Positions 36,070 to 46,200 of a stretch of DNA of 64,000 nucleotides are shown here, piece by piece. The notes below the pieces were generated by a model. It was not told where the DNA came from and made no database searches. It was given only the letters and a program-made list of their open reading frames with translations. Source of the DNA: Magnolia sinica. Taxonomy: Eukaryota; Streptophyta; Magnoliopsida; Magnoliales; Magnoliaceae. The stretch covers positions 68,044,501 through 68,108,500 of the forward strand of contig NC_080588.1 of assembly GCF_029962835.1 (NCBI RefSeq), given 5' to 3'. How positions within the stretch are numbered: the stretch's first letter is position 1; each line of letters opens with the position of its first letter. The translations under genes and the position numbers were made by a program.

Positions 36070-38363
36070 TCATAAATAGTTATCTTTTGAATGTGATAAA
36101 ATGCTAAAATTTAAGATACAGCAGTGAGATTTTAAAAAATAACGTACAAAAAGCCATATTCGATTTAAAGATAGGTTAGCAAAATTAGATGTGTAGACTC
36201 GTAAGGCCATACCCTCTAAGACGTAATATCTAAAAAAAATCAAGATGGTATGATAATCAGGTTGGCCACACGGATTGAGCAGCTCGAGGCATGCACCTTC
36301 TGCATGCTAATATAAGTCCCATGCCTTTTCCTCGAAAATGGGGGACACGGATTGAGTACTTACAGCGCTCTATGGCCCCATCATGATGTCTTCTATCCAT
36401 GCCATTCATTTTATTTTTTTTCAGAATATTTTACTGCATAAGCCCAAAAATGAGGTAGATCAAAATCTCATATGGACCACACTATAGGAAAGAGTTGTGA
36501 TTGAACACTCACTATTAAAAATTTCAAATTTTAGATTAAGCTTATATTTGTGTTTTTTCTTCATCCTAGTGTGCGTGACTTAATCTACAAATTGGATGAC
36601 AAATAAACATTACAGTGAGCCCTAAGTAGTTTTTAATGGTGGGCATTCGCATCGCCACTGTTTTCTTGTGGTGTGGTCCACTAGAGATTCTAATATCCCT
36701 CATTTTTCTTACAATGCTGAGGGCATGGATAAAACTCACATACACCATGCGGGGCCCAGATAGCATTGTCAGTAGCCACCTTGCCACTGACGCTGTCAGT
36801 GTGAAATCAGCGTCCGATACAAGGACATTCCATTCATGGTGGCAAACATGGGTGGGAAGCTAGGTGGGGCCCACCGTAATGTTTGTGAGAAATTCACCCC
36901 GTTCATTCGGTTTGCCATCTCATGTTAAGACATGAACCCAAAAATAAGACGGACAAAAAACTCAAGTGAGCCACACGACAAGAAACATTGAGGATTAAAC
37001 ACTCACCGTTGAAATATTCATGGGTCCAGAGAAGTTTTGGATCAGGCTAATTTTTATATTTTCAGTCCATCCCAATGAGAATGATCTTATGAAAAGTTTC
37101 GATGGCATATAAACATCAAGGTGGACCGCAGAAATGTTTCAATGGTGGGAATCTCCCTCCCACTGCTTCCTGCCGTGTGGCCCACTTGAGTTTTGGGCTA
37201 CCTCATTTTGAGCACATGGAACGTCCTAACATGACCTGGCAAAACGAATGGACGGGTGGATTTCTTACAAACATCACGGTGGGCCCCACCTAGCTTCCAA
37301 GTGGGCAAATAATTCTGATGGGGCCCATGTCTCAAAACCATCCGATCATGATCAAACGGGGCTGTTCCTTGACCATTGAATAAACGGTCCCACCACACAT
37401 CCTATCCCTATCCGTAGATCTTTGATAATCTACGTATATGCAAAGGGAAGATCGATCTCATTTCATCTAACTTGTATTTTGGTGCAGTTCACATGGTTCA
37501 GATGTGGAGGAATATCCGTTGGATTAAGCTGGTCCCACCTCATCGGAGATATATTCACGGCTTCTATATTCATGAACATGTGGGGTCAGATCATGGCCGG
37601 GGAACCGTCAATCAAAACCGTCCATCTCCCAAGAACCGAAGTTGAAAGGCCCACCAAACCGGCTTCCAACCCTACAATCCCGCTTTCAGTGAAACAGGTC
37701 AATAACATTGGAGATGAATGGCTACCAGCCAATGCCTGTACAATGTCCACATGCTCTTTCCATATCACAGACATCCAGTTGAAGCATCTACGGTCCAAAA
37801 TCTCCTATCAAACTGGGTCTTTTGAAGCGATCTCAGCCCTATTCTGGCAATGTGTGGCCAGGATTAGAGAAGAAAAGGAACCAAAGATGGTGACCGTTTG
37901 CAGAAATGATTCAAATGCTAAAGGAAGTGGGATCTTGATCAATAATCAGGTAATCAGCACCGTTAAAACAGATTCTCATGTGGCCAATGCTGAGTTGTCA
38001 GAACTAGCAGCGCTGATCGCTGGAGGGACCATGGATGAGAGCAAGGAGATCGAAGAGATGGTCGAGAGCGATGACAAGTCAGCAGATCTCATCATCTACG
38101 GTGCAAATCTCACGTTTGTGAACTTGGAAGGTGTAGATTGTTATGGGCTGGAAATGAAGGGCCAGAAACCTATCTCGGTCTACTTCGGCATCGACGGAGT
38201 AGGCGATGAAGGGACTGTATTGGTGCTTCCAGGACCCGTCGATGGAGGATGTGATGGTGGGGCCCACGGCGGGAGAATGGTAACGGTCATTCTACTGGAA
38301 AATCAAGTTTCCCTGCTGAGAAAGGAGCTGGAAGGAGAATGGTGTGCGGCTGGGATTTATTAA
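28014..38363 (+). CDS. CER2-like BAHD-family protein (wax very-long-chain fatty acid elongation)
   Basis: Two exons, 28014-28442 and 37488-38363 (TAA), join in phase 0 to give 434 residues, a normal BAHD length. The intron lies just before FTWFRCGGIS, at a position common in BAHD genes. The N-terminus has SSVVPASITGG and SNMDLAMKLHYLRAVY, as in the CER2/CER26/GLOSSY2 branch. The HxxxD motif is present as HLIGD (160-164). No DFGWG is seen near the C-terminus; the region instead reads YFGIDGVGDEGTVLVLPGP, as expected of this branch. CER2-like proteins are known to act at the ER with condensing enzymes to extend fatty acids beyond C28 for cuticular wax; acyltransferase activity is not required. 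The ATG is supported by the TATA box and leader. The 9,045-bp intron is filled with MITEs. I see no stop or frameshift in either exon. Confidence 0.92.
28550..28930 (+). mobile_element. MITE-core copy in CER2-like intron
   Basis: Begins near GTGGGACCCACTATGATGTA and ends near the complementary block ATCGATGGACAGCATG. The internal order (ATGAGGTAGACCC, CACCAATAAAAAC, GGATGAAGGG, GATTTGGATCTGCCTC) matches the other core copies. The outer ends are not recognisable. Confidence 0.6.
29663..30164 (+). mobile_element. Probable Mutator-like MITE with 9-bp target duplication (CER2-like intron)
   Basis: 502 bp. The left end is GGAAGCGGATTGCGTACTGA and the right end is the complement, TCAGTATGCAATCCGATTCC. 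The flanks TAGTTCGAA (29654-29662) and TAGTTTGAA (30165-30173) are 9-bp direct repeats with one mismatch. The interior is the common core. A further core half follows directly, to about 30490. Confidence 0.85.
30955..31636 (+). repeat. MITE-core copy followed by a mini inverted repeat
   Basis: A core copy spans about 30955-31395. At 31580-31640, a CGCGGATTGTGTCCTACCCC end and its complement (GGACATAATCCGGATT) are separated by only about 20 bases. This looks like an element reduced to its two ends. Confidence 0.55.
32164..32690 (+). mobile_element. Probable Mutator-like MITE with 10-bp target duplication
   Basis: About 527 bp. The left end is GGACGTGGATTGCATACTAC and the right end is GGACATTATCCGCGTCT. 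The flanks GTGATGTGAT (32154-32163) and GTAATGTGAT (32691-32700) differ at one base. A short GTGAT tandem run follows the right flank, so part of the flank match could be microsatellite. Confidence 0.75.
32729..33088 (+). mobile_element. Compact foldback MITE with long hairpin arms
   Basis: 360 bp, with ends GGACGCCGATTGCGTCATAC and GGATGCAATCCGCGTCC. The inner arms at about 32859-32893 and 32934-32968 are reverse complements over roughly 35 bases, with one mismatch seen. The loop between them is about 40 bases. It lies in the CER2-like intron and would be transcribed as a hairpin. Confidence 0.75.
33190..33757 (+). repeat. MITE-core copy and a 43-bp direct duplication
   Basis: A core copy spans about 33190-33610 (CGTGGGCCCCACCATGATAT to ATCATCATGGTGG). 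Next, GGATACACCATATTCATCTT and what follows is repeated at 33676 and 33719, a period of 43 bp with apparently identical copies. Confidence 0.6.
33880..35610 (+). other. CER2-like intron, low-feature stretch
   Basis: Degraded core fragments lie up to about 34440, and a poly-T run of about 29 bases at 34585-34613. The remainder is unremarkable, and no exon or gene is seen. Confidence 0.45.
35617..35752 (-). mobile_element. tRNA-derived SINE, copy 2
   Basis: On the minus strand the head reads TGGTATACTGAGTC, then TCAACACTGAGATC, a box-B-like CGTATCGACTCCC and TAGTAGGGGTGACTAGTC. The body ends in an A/T-rich tail. It is collinear with the copies at 19449 and 51537. Confidence 0.6.
35861..36067 (+). 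repeat. 73-bp tandem duplication and (GT)n run
   Basis: A unit starting AAAACTACATTATGAAAATT occurs at 35861 and 35934. The two copies look identical, so the duplication is probably recent. A (GT)n run of about 34 bases follows at 36034-36067. Confidence 0.75.
36345..37305 (+). mobile_element. Two consecutive MITEs before CER2-like exon 2
   Basis: The first (about 36345-36826) has ends GGACACGGATTGAGTACT and AAATCAGCGTCC; its target duplication is not clear. The second (about 36853-37304) has ends GGGAAGCTAGGTGGGGCCCA and TGGGCCCCACCTAGCTTCC. A lone right end of the second type lies at about 52185-52225. The second ends 184 bp before the exon 2 acceptor. Confidence 0.6.
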
Positions 38364-39277
38364 GCTTCATGTGGATGAAGTGTGTAAACTGGTGAAAGCA
38401 ATCACTGATCCAGACCGTCCATCAGAACCACCACCTCTTGGATAGATCAGTCCCAAATCAAGATTGAGTGAACGATCCAAACCATCCAATTGATCGCAAT
38501 ATATCTACTTCACCGAACCTATCTAAGAGATGGTCATTTTGATGGAGGGTCTGGATTAGTGATCACCTTCACCGATGAGTAAAGGTAAACAAATCCCTGG
38601 TCCGAAATATCAGTATTTGCTACTATGAATGCCCGTACTCTTCTATTTTACAATGCTATAAACATATAGTACATGGCCCAGCATGATGTGTGGTTGAAAT
38701 AGGTAGTGTGCGTGTAAACATGTGGCTGTGATCGTGTGTCATTTTAAAGAATTATATACTGGTGTTTCCTGTGATTCCAGCTCCATGTTTTTTTTTTTTT
38801 AATCTGGTGGACCACATTTGGAAAATGGGCCATGGTTGGATATTTAACATTTTGGCCCTTGAGATGATCCTAGCCATCGAATAAGACAACTAAAGCCAAA
38901 AACGGATGGTTTGTATCATACAACTAGAAAGGCTTTTGGGGTATCTCCAATACAGTGTGGGGTTACTGTATGAATGATTTGAACCACCAAAACGGTGGGC
39001 CTCACGGAAAGTTCATTCAACCCAATTTATATGGCCCATTTACAAAAGACATCCCATATGCAAAATCCTAACCGTTCAAAACATGTCCAGCAAATGGATT
39101 TGGCCCAGCTCTGCTCAGCTCGGCCAGCAGAATACCCCAACTTGAACTCGGCTCAACTCAGTCCTCAAGTTTGACTGACCAGCTCGGTCAACCGCTCAAG
39201 CCGATTTTGAGTCAAGCTTGAGGTCATCTTTCGAGCTGAGTTCGAGTTCCGAGCCTGCGAGCTAAATTTGAGTTTAA

Positions 39278-39340
<63 letters not shown>

Positions 39341-40211
39341 AATAGTACTATAAGGTCGACCTCAAAACAAAGCAGTTGACCAGGCAAGTGACTCGTTCGA
39401 GTCATGACAAGTTGCATCGAGTCAACCAGGTTTATGAGACAACCACAACAAGTCTTGTCCCGACTCAACCAAGTCATGCTCAAAAGCGAGTTTCCAAGGG
39501 ACTCAATTGGAAATCTCGTCAAGACGGGTTGACTCAGCCAAGTTTTGAGTCGAGTCGCCGAATTTTAGAACTATGGTTGAATTCAGGTTTTTGAACTGTG
39601 ATCGTTACCAAAGCAAAACCACCATGATAGCATGATTATATTTTGAGTGTGTGAGGCTTTTATTCTTCTTCTTTTTTCTAATTCCAAAGCCTTTCAATGC
39701 TTCCAATATTGATTTGAATTAAACAAAAAATTCCAGCAACAAATTCCACATTTCCATTGTTAAAATAGGGGAATCATGCAATATGCATGGCCAGTATCGT
39801 AATGTGCATGGGTCGTCAATTACAGGATGCCCCATCCACAATGACCGCCAAGATCAGGGCCTAGATTGACGTGCGTGCATGCAAGCAATGTGTGAATAGA
39901 TGTATCGCCACCATCTAAGGTGGAAAATACACAAAAGTAATCGAAACCCAGTGAAATTTGAAGCTTGGGAACAGCTTACCTCCAGAAATCTCGACATGGA
40001 TTGCAAAGTATATCTGATTTTCTGCTAAACCACCTGCAACCAGCAAAGCAAGCAAATGTATTTCTTTTTACAATGCAACAAAAAGGAGAGGGAGTTACCA
40101 TTATTGATCGAATTTCATATACAACAAACCCTTTGAAAACACTTTTTGACTCCCAGAATGATACACTCAGGTTGGGTGTGAAATCAAAGATGGAAGGAGT
40201 TTTATTCCATG
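38364..40211 (+). repeat. Convergent intergenic region with (TA)n, a lone MITE end and GACTC repeats
   Basis: This lies between the 3' ends of the CER2-like and FBPase genes. It holds a degraded CTCGGCTC-rich patch (39108-39260), a (TA)n run (39282-39336), a lone left end of the TA-associated MITE (39337-39366, TGGAAATAGTACTATAAGG) and a GACTC/GAGTC-rich patch to about 39590. No other gene is seen. Confidence 0.6.
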
Positions 40212-43200
40212 TCAGACTTCATATCCAGGATTTATCTTCTGTTGAATTTCGCCGTAGCTTTCTAACTCTTCCATGTCCTGCAAACTCCCCAGGAATAAAG
40301 GAAGCCTTTGATGCAGCTCGACCGGTTGCATCGAAAGAATCCTAATTTTACCATCAGACCCCCTACCCCCGGCTTGCTCCACTAGAAAACTGAGAGGATT
40401 CGCCTCGTAGACTATGCGCAGATGGTCTCTCGGATTCATTACCACCCCACCATAGATAAGAGTTCGATGGAAATCAGCAACAAGCGAACAGATATATCGA
40501 GCAGAGTACTTCTTAGGGAGCTGCCCTTTACCTTGTCTAACAGTATCAATGTAACGCCTCAAACCATCAGGCCAATCGAAATACCGTGCATCATTTACGG
40601 AATAGATTTGTCCTGACAGTGACATAAAAGGCATTGGCATAAATGAGTTTGTTGGATCCATTTAAGGGAACAGAATACTAATGTTTGGAACATACTGTAA
40701 ATTCTCTCTGCTGCTCCGCAGGTGAATCTTCAGTCATATAAGATCTATCCATGTGGGTACAGGGCTGCAACTTGGGTTCAGATCAACCCGAACCTGATGG
40801 GCAGGTAGTTGAAATTCCATTCGAAAATAGGAGGACAGCAGCGTGTTATAGATTTTTTTAATTTAGAAACTACCTTTTTTTCCTTCTTTTTTTTCCGAAA
40901 CAAATGGGTGTTCTTCTTTCCTTAAAATGGTCAACACACATGCTTATTTTTCCAACACTTCCTTGAATCATGTGAAATATGAGATGAATATTATATAAAT
41001 AACGTTAAAGAAATCAATGACTTTCTATTCTCACAAGAGTTTCAACATGAGGTCGTGGGTTCGAGCACCCATTGTGGTGTGAGTGCACGGGCATTCGTGG
41101 GGTGTGTGAGTGCATTTGACATGAGGTTGTGGGTTCAAGCACCCATTTTGGTGTGAGTGCGCGGGCATGTGTGGGGCGTGTGAGTGCATGTGATAAAATA
41201 AAAAATAATAATAAATAAATGAATTTCTATTCTCCTTGATTCTCCAACTATTAATTCTATTTCTTTGATTTTTTATTTTTTTAACACACGCACCCGACAC
41301 ACACACCCACACATGCCGTAGTGGGATTTCACCACCTATGGGTATCGAACCCAAGACCTCTTGTTGAAACTATTAATTCTATTTAGATGTAAACCATAAT
41401 CAAGAATATTTTAGTAAGAGTGATTAATTATAGGGATTTTCTCCTCATTGCTGGGATCGATGAAATCGAACCAATTTCGATATCATCGATAATTGTCGGG
41501 ACTTTTCACCGCTGGTCACTGGACAATTTTGGTCCTATTTCGATATCATCAAAGGACCTTAAATGATATCGAAGGCTGTCATCGAGAGACCTTCGATGAC
41601 ATCGATAATTGTAGGAATTTTTCACCCCTGGTTGCTGGACAGTTTTGGTCCTATTTCGATATCATCGAAAGACCTTAAATGATATCGAAGGTTGTCATCG
41701 AGAGACCTTCGATATCATCGAAGAGTTACGCAGTTGCGATTGCAGAAACGCAGATTCTGCGAAAATTGTTTCTTATTTTGATTCTACCTCCTTCTATTCT
41801 TATATAAATGGGTGTATGCGGGATTAGGGTGTATTCCAGGGTATTCTAAAGTTTCCTAAAGGTTTTCTAGGAGGACTTAAGGCTATCAAAGGTGAGGGAG
41901 AGAGAGAGAAAGAGAGAGAGGAAGCTTGTGGAAGGGAGATTCTGCTCGTAGAGGTAATCTACTTCGCAGTCCACGTCTCAGCGCTTCTACGTCCTCGTGA
42001 TCGGTGAGATCCCTCTGTTTTTCCATTATTCTCTTATTGTTCATCCACTCCTGCACGAGTGAAGAAAGTTTGATCCAAGCGATGTGTGCTTGTGATCGGT
42101 TGTAACGTTCTGCTTTATAGTAGATTGTTGATCTGAACGAGGTCCCGTGGTTTTTACCTCTTTGATGGTTTTCCACATAAAATTCTCTAATGTCGTGTGG
42201 TTTATGCTTTGATTTATTTCATTGCTTAATTATCTCATAATTCTGGTTTGTTTTGGGAGGCTAGATCCTAAGGTTTTGGTGTAAGGCCCCCAATAAAGTG
42301 GTATTAGAGCTAAGTTCATTGAACAGAGTAGGATCAGTTTTGAATTATGGAAGGTAGCTCATCAAGGATGATCAGCCTCAATGATTCTAACTGGACCATA
42401 TGGAAGGCTAAGATGGAGAACTTGCTTTATTGCAAGGAATTATATTCTCAAATTTTAGGCATATCAGCAAAATCCAAGGATATGTCTGAAGATGATTGGA
42501 AGAAGATGGACCGAAAGGCGGTGGGATTTATTAGACAATAGTTGGACGATTCCGTATTCCACTATGTGTCTACGGAGACCTCAGCCACTAGCCTATGGCT
42601 GAAATTGGAAGGGTTGAATGAGAGGAAGACAGTCGGTAATAAAATCTTCCTGATAAGATGACTTGTGTATCTCAAGTTCAAATATGGTGGTTTTGTGGCC
42701 GAGCACATGAATGAGGTCAGCAATATAGTGAACCAGCTCTCCGATATGAAGATGGTCCTAGATAATGAATTGCAGGCTTTGCTATTGCTTAGTTCATTGC
42801 CTGACAATTGGAAGACATTAGTGGTGTCTTTAAGTAATTCCTCGCCAGACGGAAAGATATCCATGGAACAGGTAACCAGTTGTCTCTTTAATGAGGAGAC
42901 AATGAGGAAGTCTCAGGAGTCTACTCAGCAAGAGGCCCTTGTGACACAGGAACAGGGGAGAGGAAAGAATAGGAAGGGCAGGAAGGCCCGAAATAAATCA
43001 AGAGGCAAGTCGAGTACCAAGAAGGATGTTGAATGCTAGAATTGTGACAAGAAAGGCCACTACAAGCATGAATATCGTGGTAAGAAGAACGATAAGAAAG
43101 GAAAAGGAAAGGAGAAGGAAGATGAATCAGATTCCACTGTAGTCGCTTCAAATGACGACATTGTAGTTATTCTTTCAGCAGATCACGATGTATGTCTCAC

Positions 43201-46200
43201 GGCTACGAGTTAGGACACTGACTAAGTGATAGACTTGGGAGCCTCGTTTCATGCGACTCCACGCAAGAACTTCTTCACAAGCTACAAGTTAGGTGACTAT
43301 GAAACCGTAAAGATGGAAAATTCTAGCGCATTGAAGATTGTAAGGGTCGGTGATATTTGTGTGAAGACTGATGTGGGCTGCACATTGGTTCTCAGGGATG
43401 TGAGGCATATTGCAGACCTTTGCCTCAACTTGATGTCGACGGGAAGGTTGGATGATGATGACTATGAAAGTCGGTTTGCTGGTGGGTGCTGGAAACTCAT
43501 CAAGGATTCGTTGATCGTGGCCAGAGGAAAAAAGTGTTGCACCATTTATAAGGCAAGTGTCAATGTGTTCAAGGGTGGGTTGAACGTAGCGGAAAATTCA
43601 GCTATTGACAAGTGGCACAGGCGTCTAGGTCACATGAGTGAAAAAGGGTTTCAACTACTAGCGAGGAAGCGGCTCATTCTAAGCGTGACAGGTACACCTC
43701 TCAAAACCTTTCTTAATTGTTTATCAGGAAAACAGCATAGAGTTTCATTCGTTAAAACTGTTTCTCATGTTAATAAAGTGCATGTATTAGATTTGGTTTA
43801 TTCTGATGTCTATGGTCCTATGAGGACAAAAACCTTAGGTAGGGCATTGTATTTTGTCACTTTTATAAATGATGCATCTAGAAGAGTTTGGGTTTATGCT
43901 TTGAAATCCAAGGATGAGGTCTTTCGTGTGTTTAAATTGTTTCATGCTATGGTCGAGAGAGAGACAAGTAGATCAATAAAGTGCATTCGCACTGATAATG
44001 GTGGTGAATACATTGGCGACTTTCATGAGTATTATAAGTCCCTCGGTATACGGCATGAACAGACAGTTCCCAAGAGCCCCCAGCATAATGGTGTGATTGA
44101 GCGAATGAATCGCACCATTACAGAGAGAATCAGATGCATGTTGTTCCATGCGAAGTTGCCCAACACGTTCTGGGGAGAAGCAATGCACACAACAGTGTAT
44201 TTGATAAATAGGTCTCCATCAACCCCATTGTATGGAGAAGTATCTGAGAAGGTGTGGACTGAACAGGATCCATCGTACAGTCATCTCAGATGTTTGGATG
44301 CAGGGCATCCGTTCACGTACCCAAGGACGAGAGGTCCAAGCTCGATATGAAGATCATGCAGTATGTGTTCTTGGGGTACGATGATGAAAAATTCGGTTAC
44401 AGATTATGGGATCCGACCGAGAGGAAGCTCGTCAGGAGCAGAAATGTGATTTTCTTTGAAGATCAGTGTATAGAAGACATTGATAAGCCAGAGAAGAACC
44501 AGCCTAGTTCAGGTGAACTAGAGGACATAGATCCGATTATTTCTCCGGTGGTGTCTGATGACGAGGGAGTACAGAAAGGTGTAGAGGACGAGGGAGTTCC
44601 TATGGAAGATGGACTGGGGGAACAACCCCCACTTGATCCACCTATTGAACCACAGGTGAGAAGGTCATCTAGGGACAGACAGCCGTCCAAGAGGAACTCG
44701 CCGTATGAGTACATTATGCTCATTGATGGAGGAGAGCCAGAAGATTATTCTGATGCCCTAGCTGACGAGCCTAAGGGGAAGTAGTTGAAAGCTATGCAAG
44801 ATGAGACGAAATCCTTACATAAGAATCATACATATGATATTGTGAAATTGCCTAAGGGCAAGAAAGCTTTGAGTAATAAGTGGGTGTTTAGAAAGAAGGT
44901 TGAGCAGAAGAATTCACAGACGAGGTTCAAGGCCAGACTTGTAGTGAAAGGGTTTGGTCAGAGGAAAGAAATAGACTTCGAGAAGATATTTTCACCAGTG
45001 GTGAAGATGACATCCATACGAGTGTTACTTGGGTTGGTGGCTAGCATGTATCTAGAGATAAAGCAGTTAGATGTTAAAATTGTCTTTCTCCATGGTGACC
45101 TGAAAGAAGAGATCTATATGCACCAACCAAAGGGGTTCGAAGTTAAAGGCAAAAAGCATATGGTGTGTAGGCTGAGGAAGAGCTTGTACGGGTTGAAACA
45201 AGCTCCACGGCAATGGTACAAGAAGTTCGACTCTTTTATGTTGAAGCATGGGTATGACAGAATGGAGTCAGACCACTGTGTGTTCACGCGTACGTTCTCA
45301 GATGACGATTTCTTAGTTCTGCTGCTATACGTTGATGACATGCTCACATGAAAAAAGACATCAAGAAAATCGACAGGCTAAAACAGTTGGGCAAGTCGTT
45401 TGTGATGAAAGACTTGGGTCTGGCTAAACAAATCCTAGGAATGAAGATAACCCGTGACAGAAGCAGCAAGAAACTTTGGCTATCACAAGAGCGGTATATT
45501 GAGAAAGTCCTAGAGCGGTTGAATATGAATGCAATGAAGCCGGTTAGTACAACACTAGATGGTCACTTCAGATTGAGCGATAGGCAGTGTCCTAAGACGG
45601 AGGCAGAGGTGGAAGAGATACAAAAGATACCCTACGCGTCAGCAGTAAGAAGTTTGATGTATGTTATGATATGTATACGCCCAAACATAGCATATGCGGT
45701 TGATATTGTCAGCCGGTATCTTGTCAATCCTGGCAAAGAACATTGGACAGCGATGAAGTGGATACTACGGTATCCAAGAGGCTCATCCAGGTTAAGTCTA
45801 TACTATGGTGACAGAAAACCTATGTTAGAGGTTACACAAATGCAGATATGGCAGGCGACATAGACTCTAGGAAGTCTACATCGGGGTTCATGTTCACGTT
45901 TGCAGGGGGCTGTTTTTTGGCAAAGCAAGCTATAGAAGGTCGTAGCATTGTCGACGACAGAGGCCGAGTACATTGCAGTCACAGAAGCATGTAAAGAGAT
46001 GCTTTGGATGAAGAGGTTCCTACAAGAACTTAGCCTAAAGTAGGAGCAGTACGTAGTGTATTGTGATAATCAAAGTGTTATACACTTGAGCAAGAATCTA
46101 AGTCAGCACTCCAAGTCGAAGCACATAGAGCTTTGGTATCAATGGATCAGGAATACTTTGGAACAGAAGGTGTTACAGCTTGAGAAGGTCCACACGAACG

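Noticed and set aside
39965-40345. Plus-strand open frame of 126 codons
   Set aside because: It overlaps FBPase exon 3 on the opposite strand and has no motif of its own.
42299-42310. tRNA gene fragment
   Set aside because: It is the retrotransposon primer site, next to the LTR and complementary to a tRNA 3' end.
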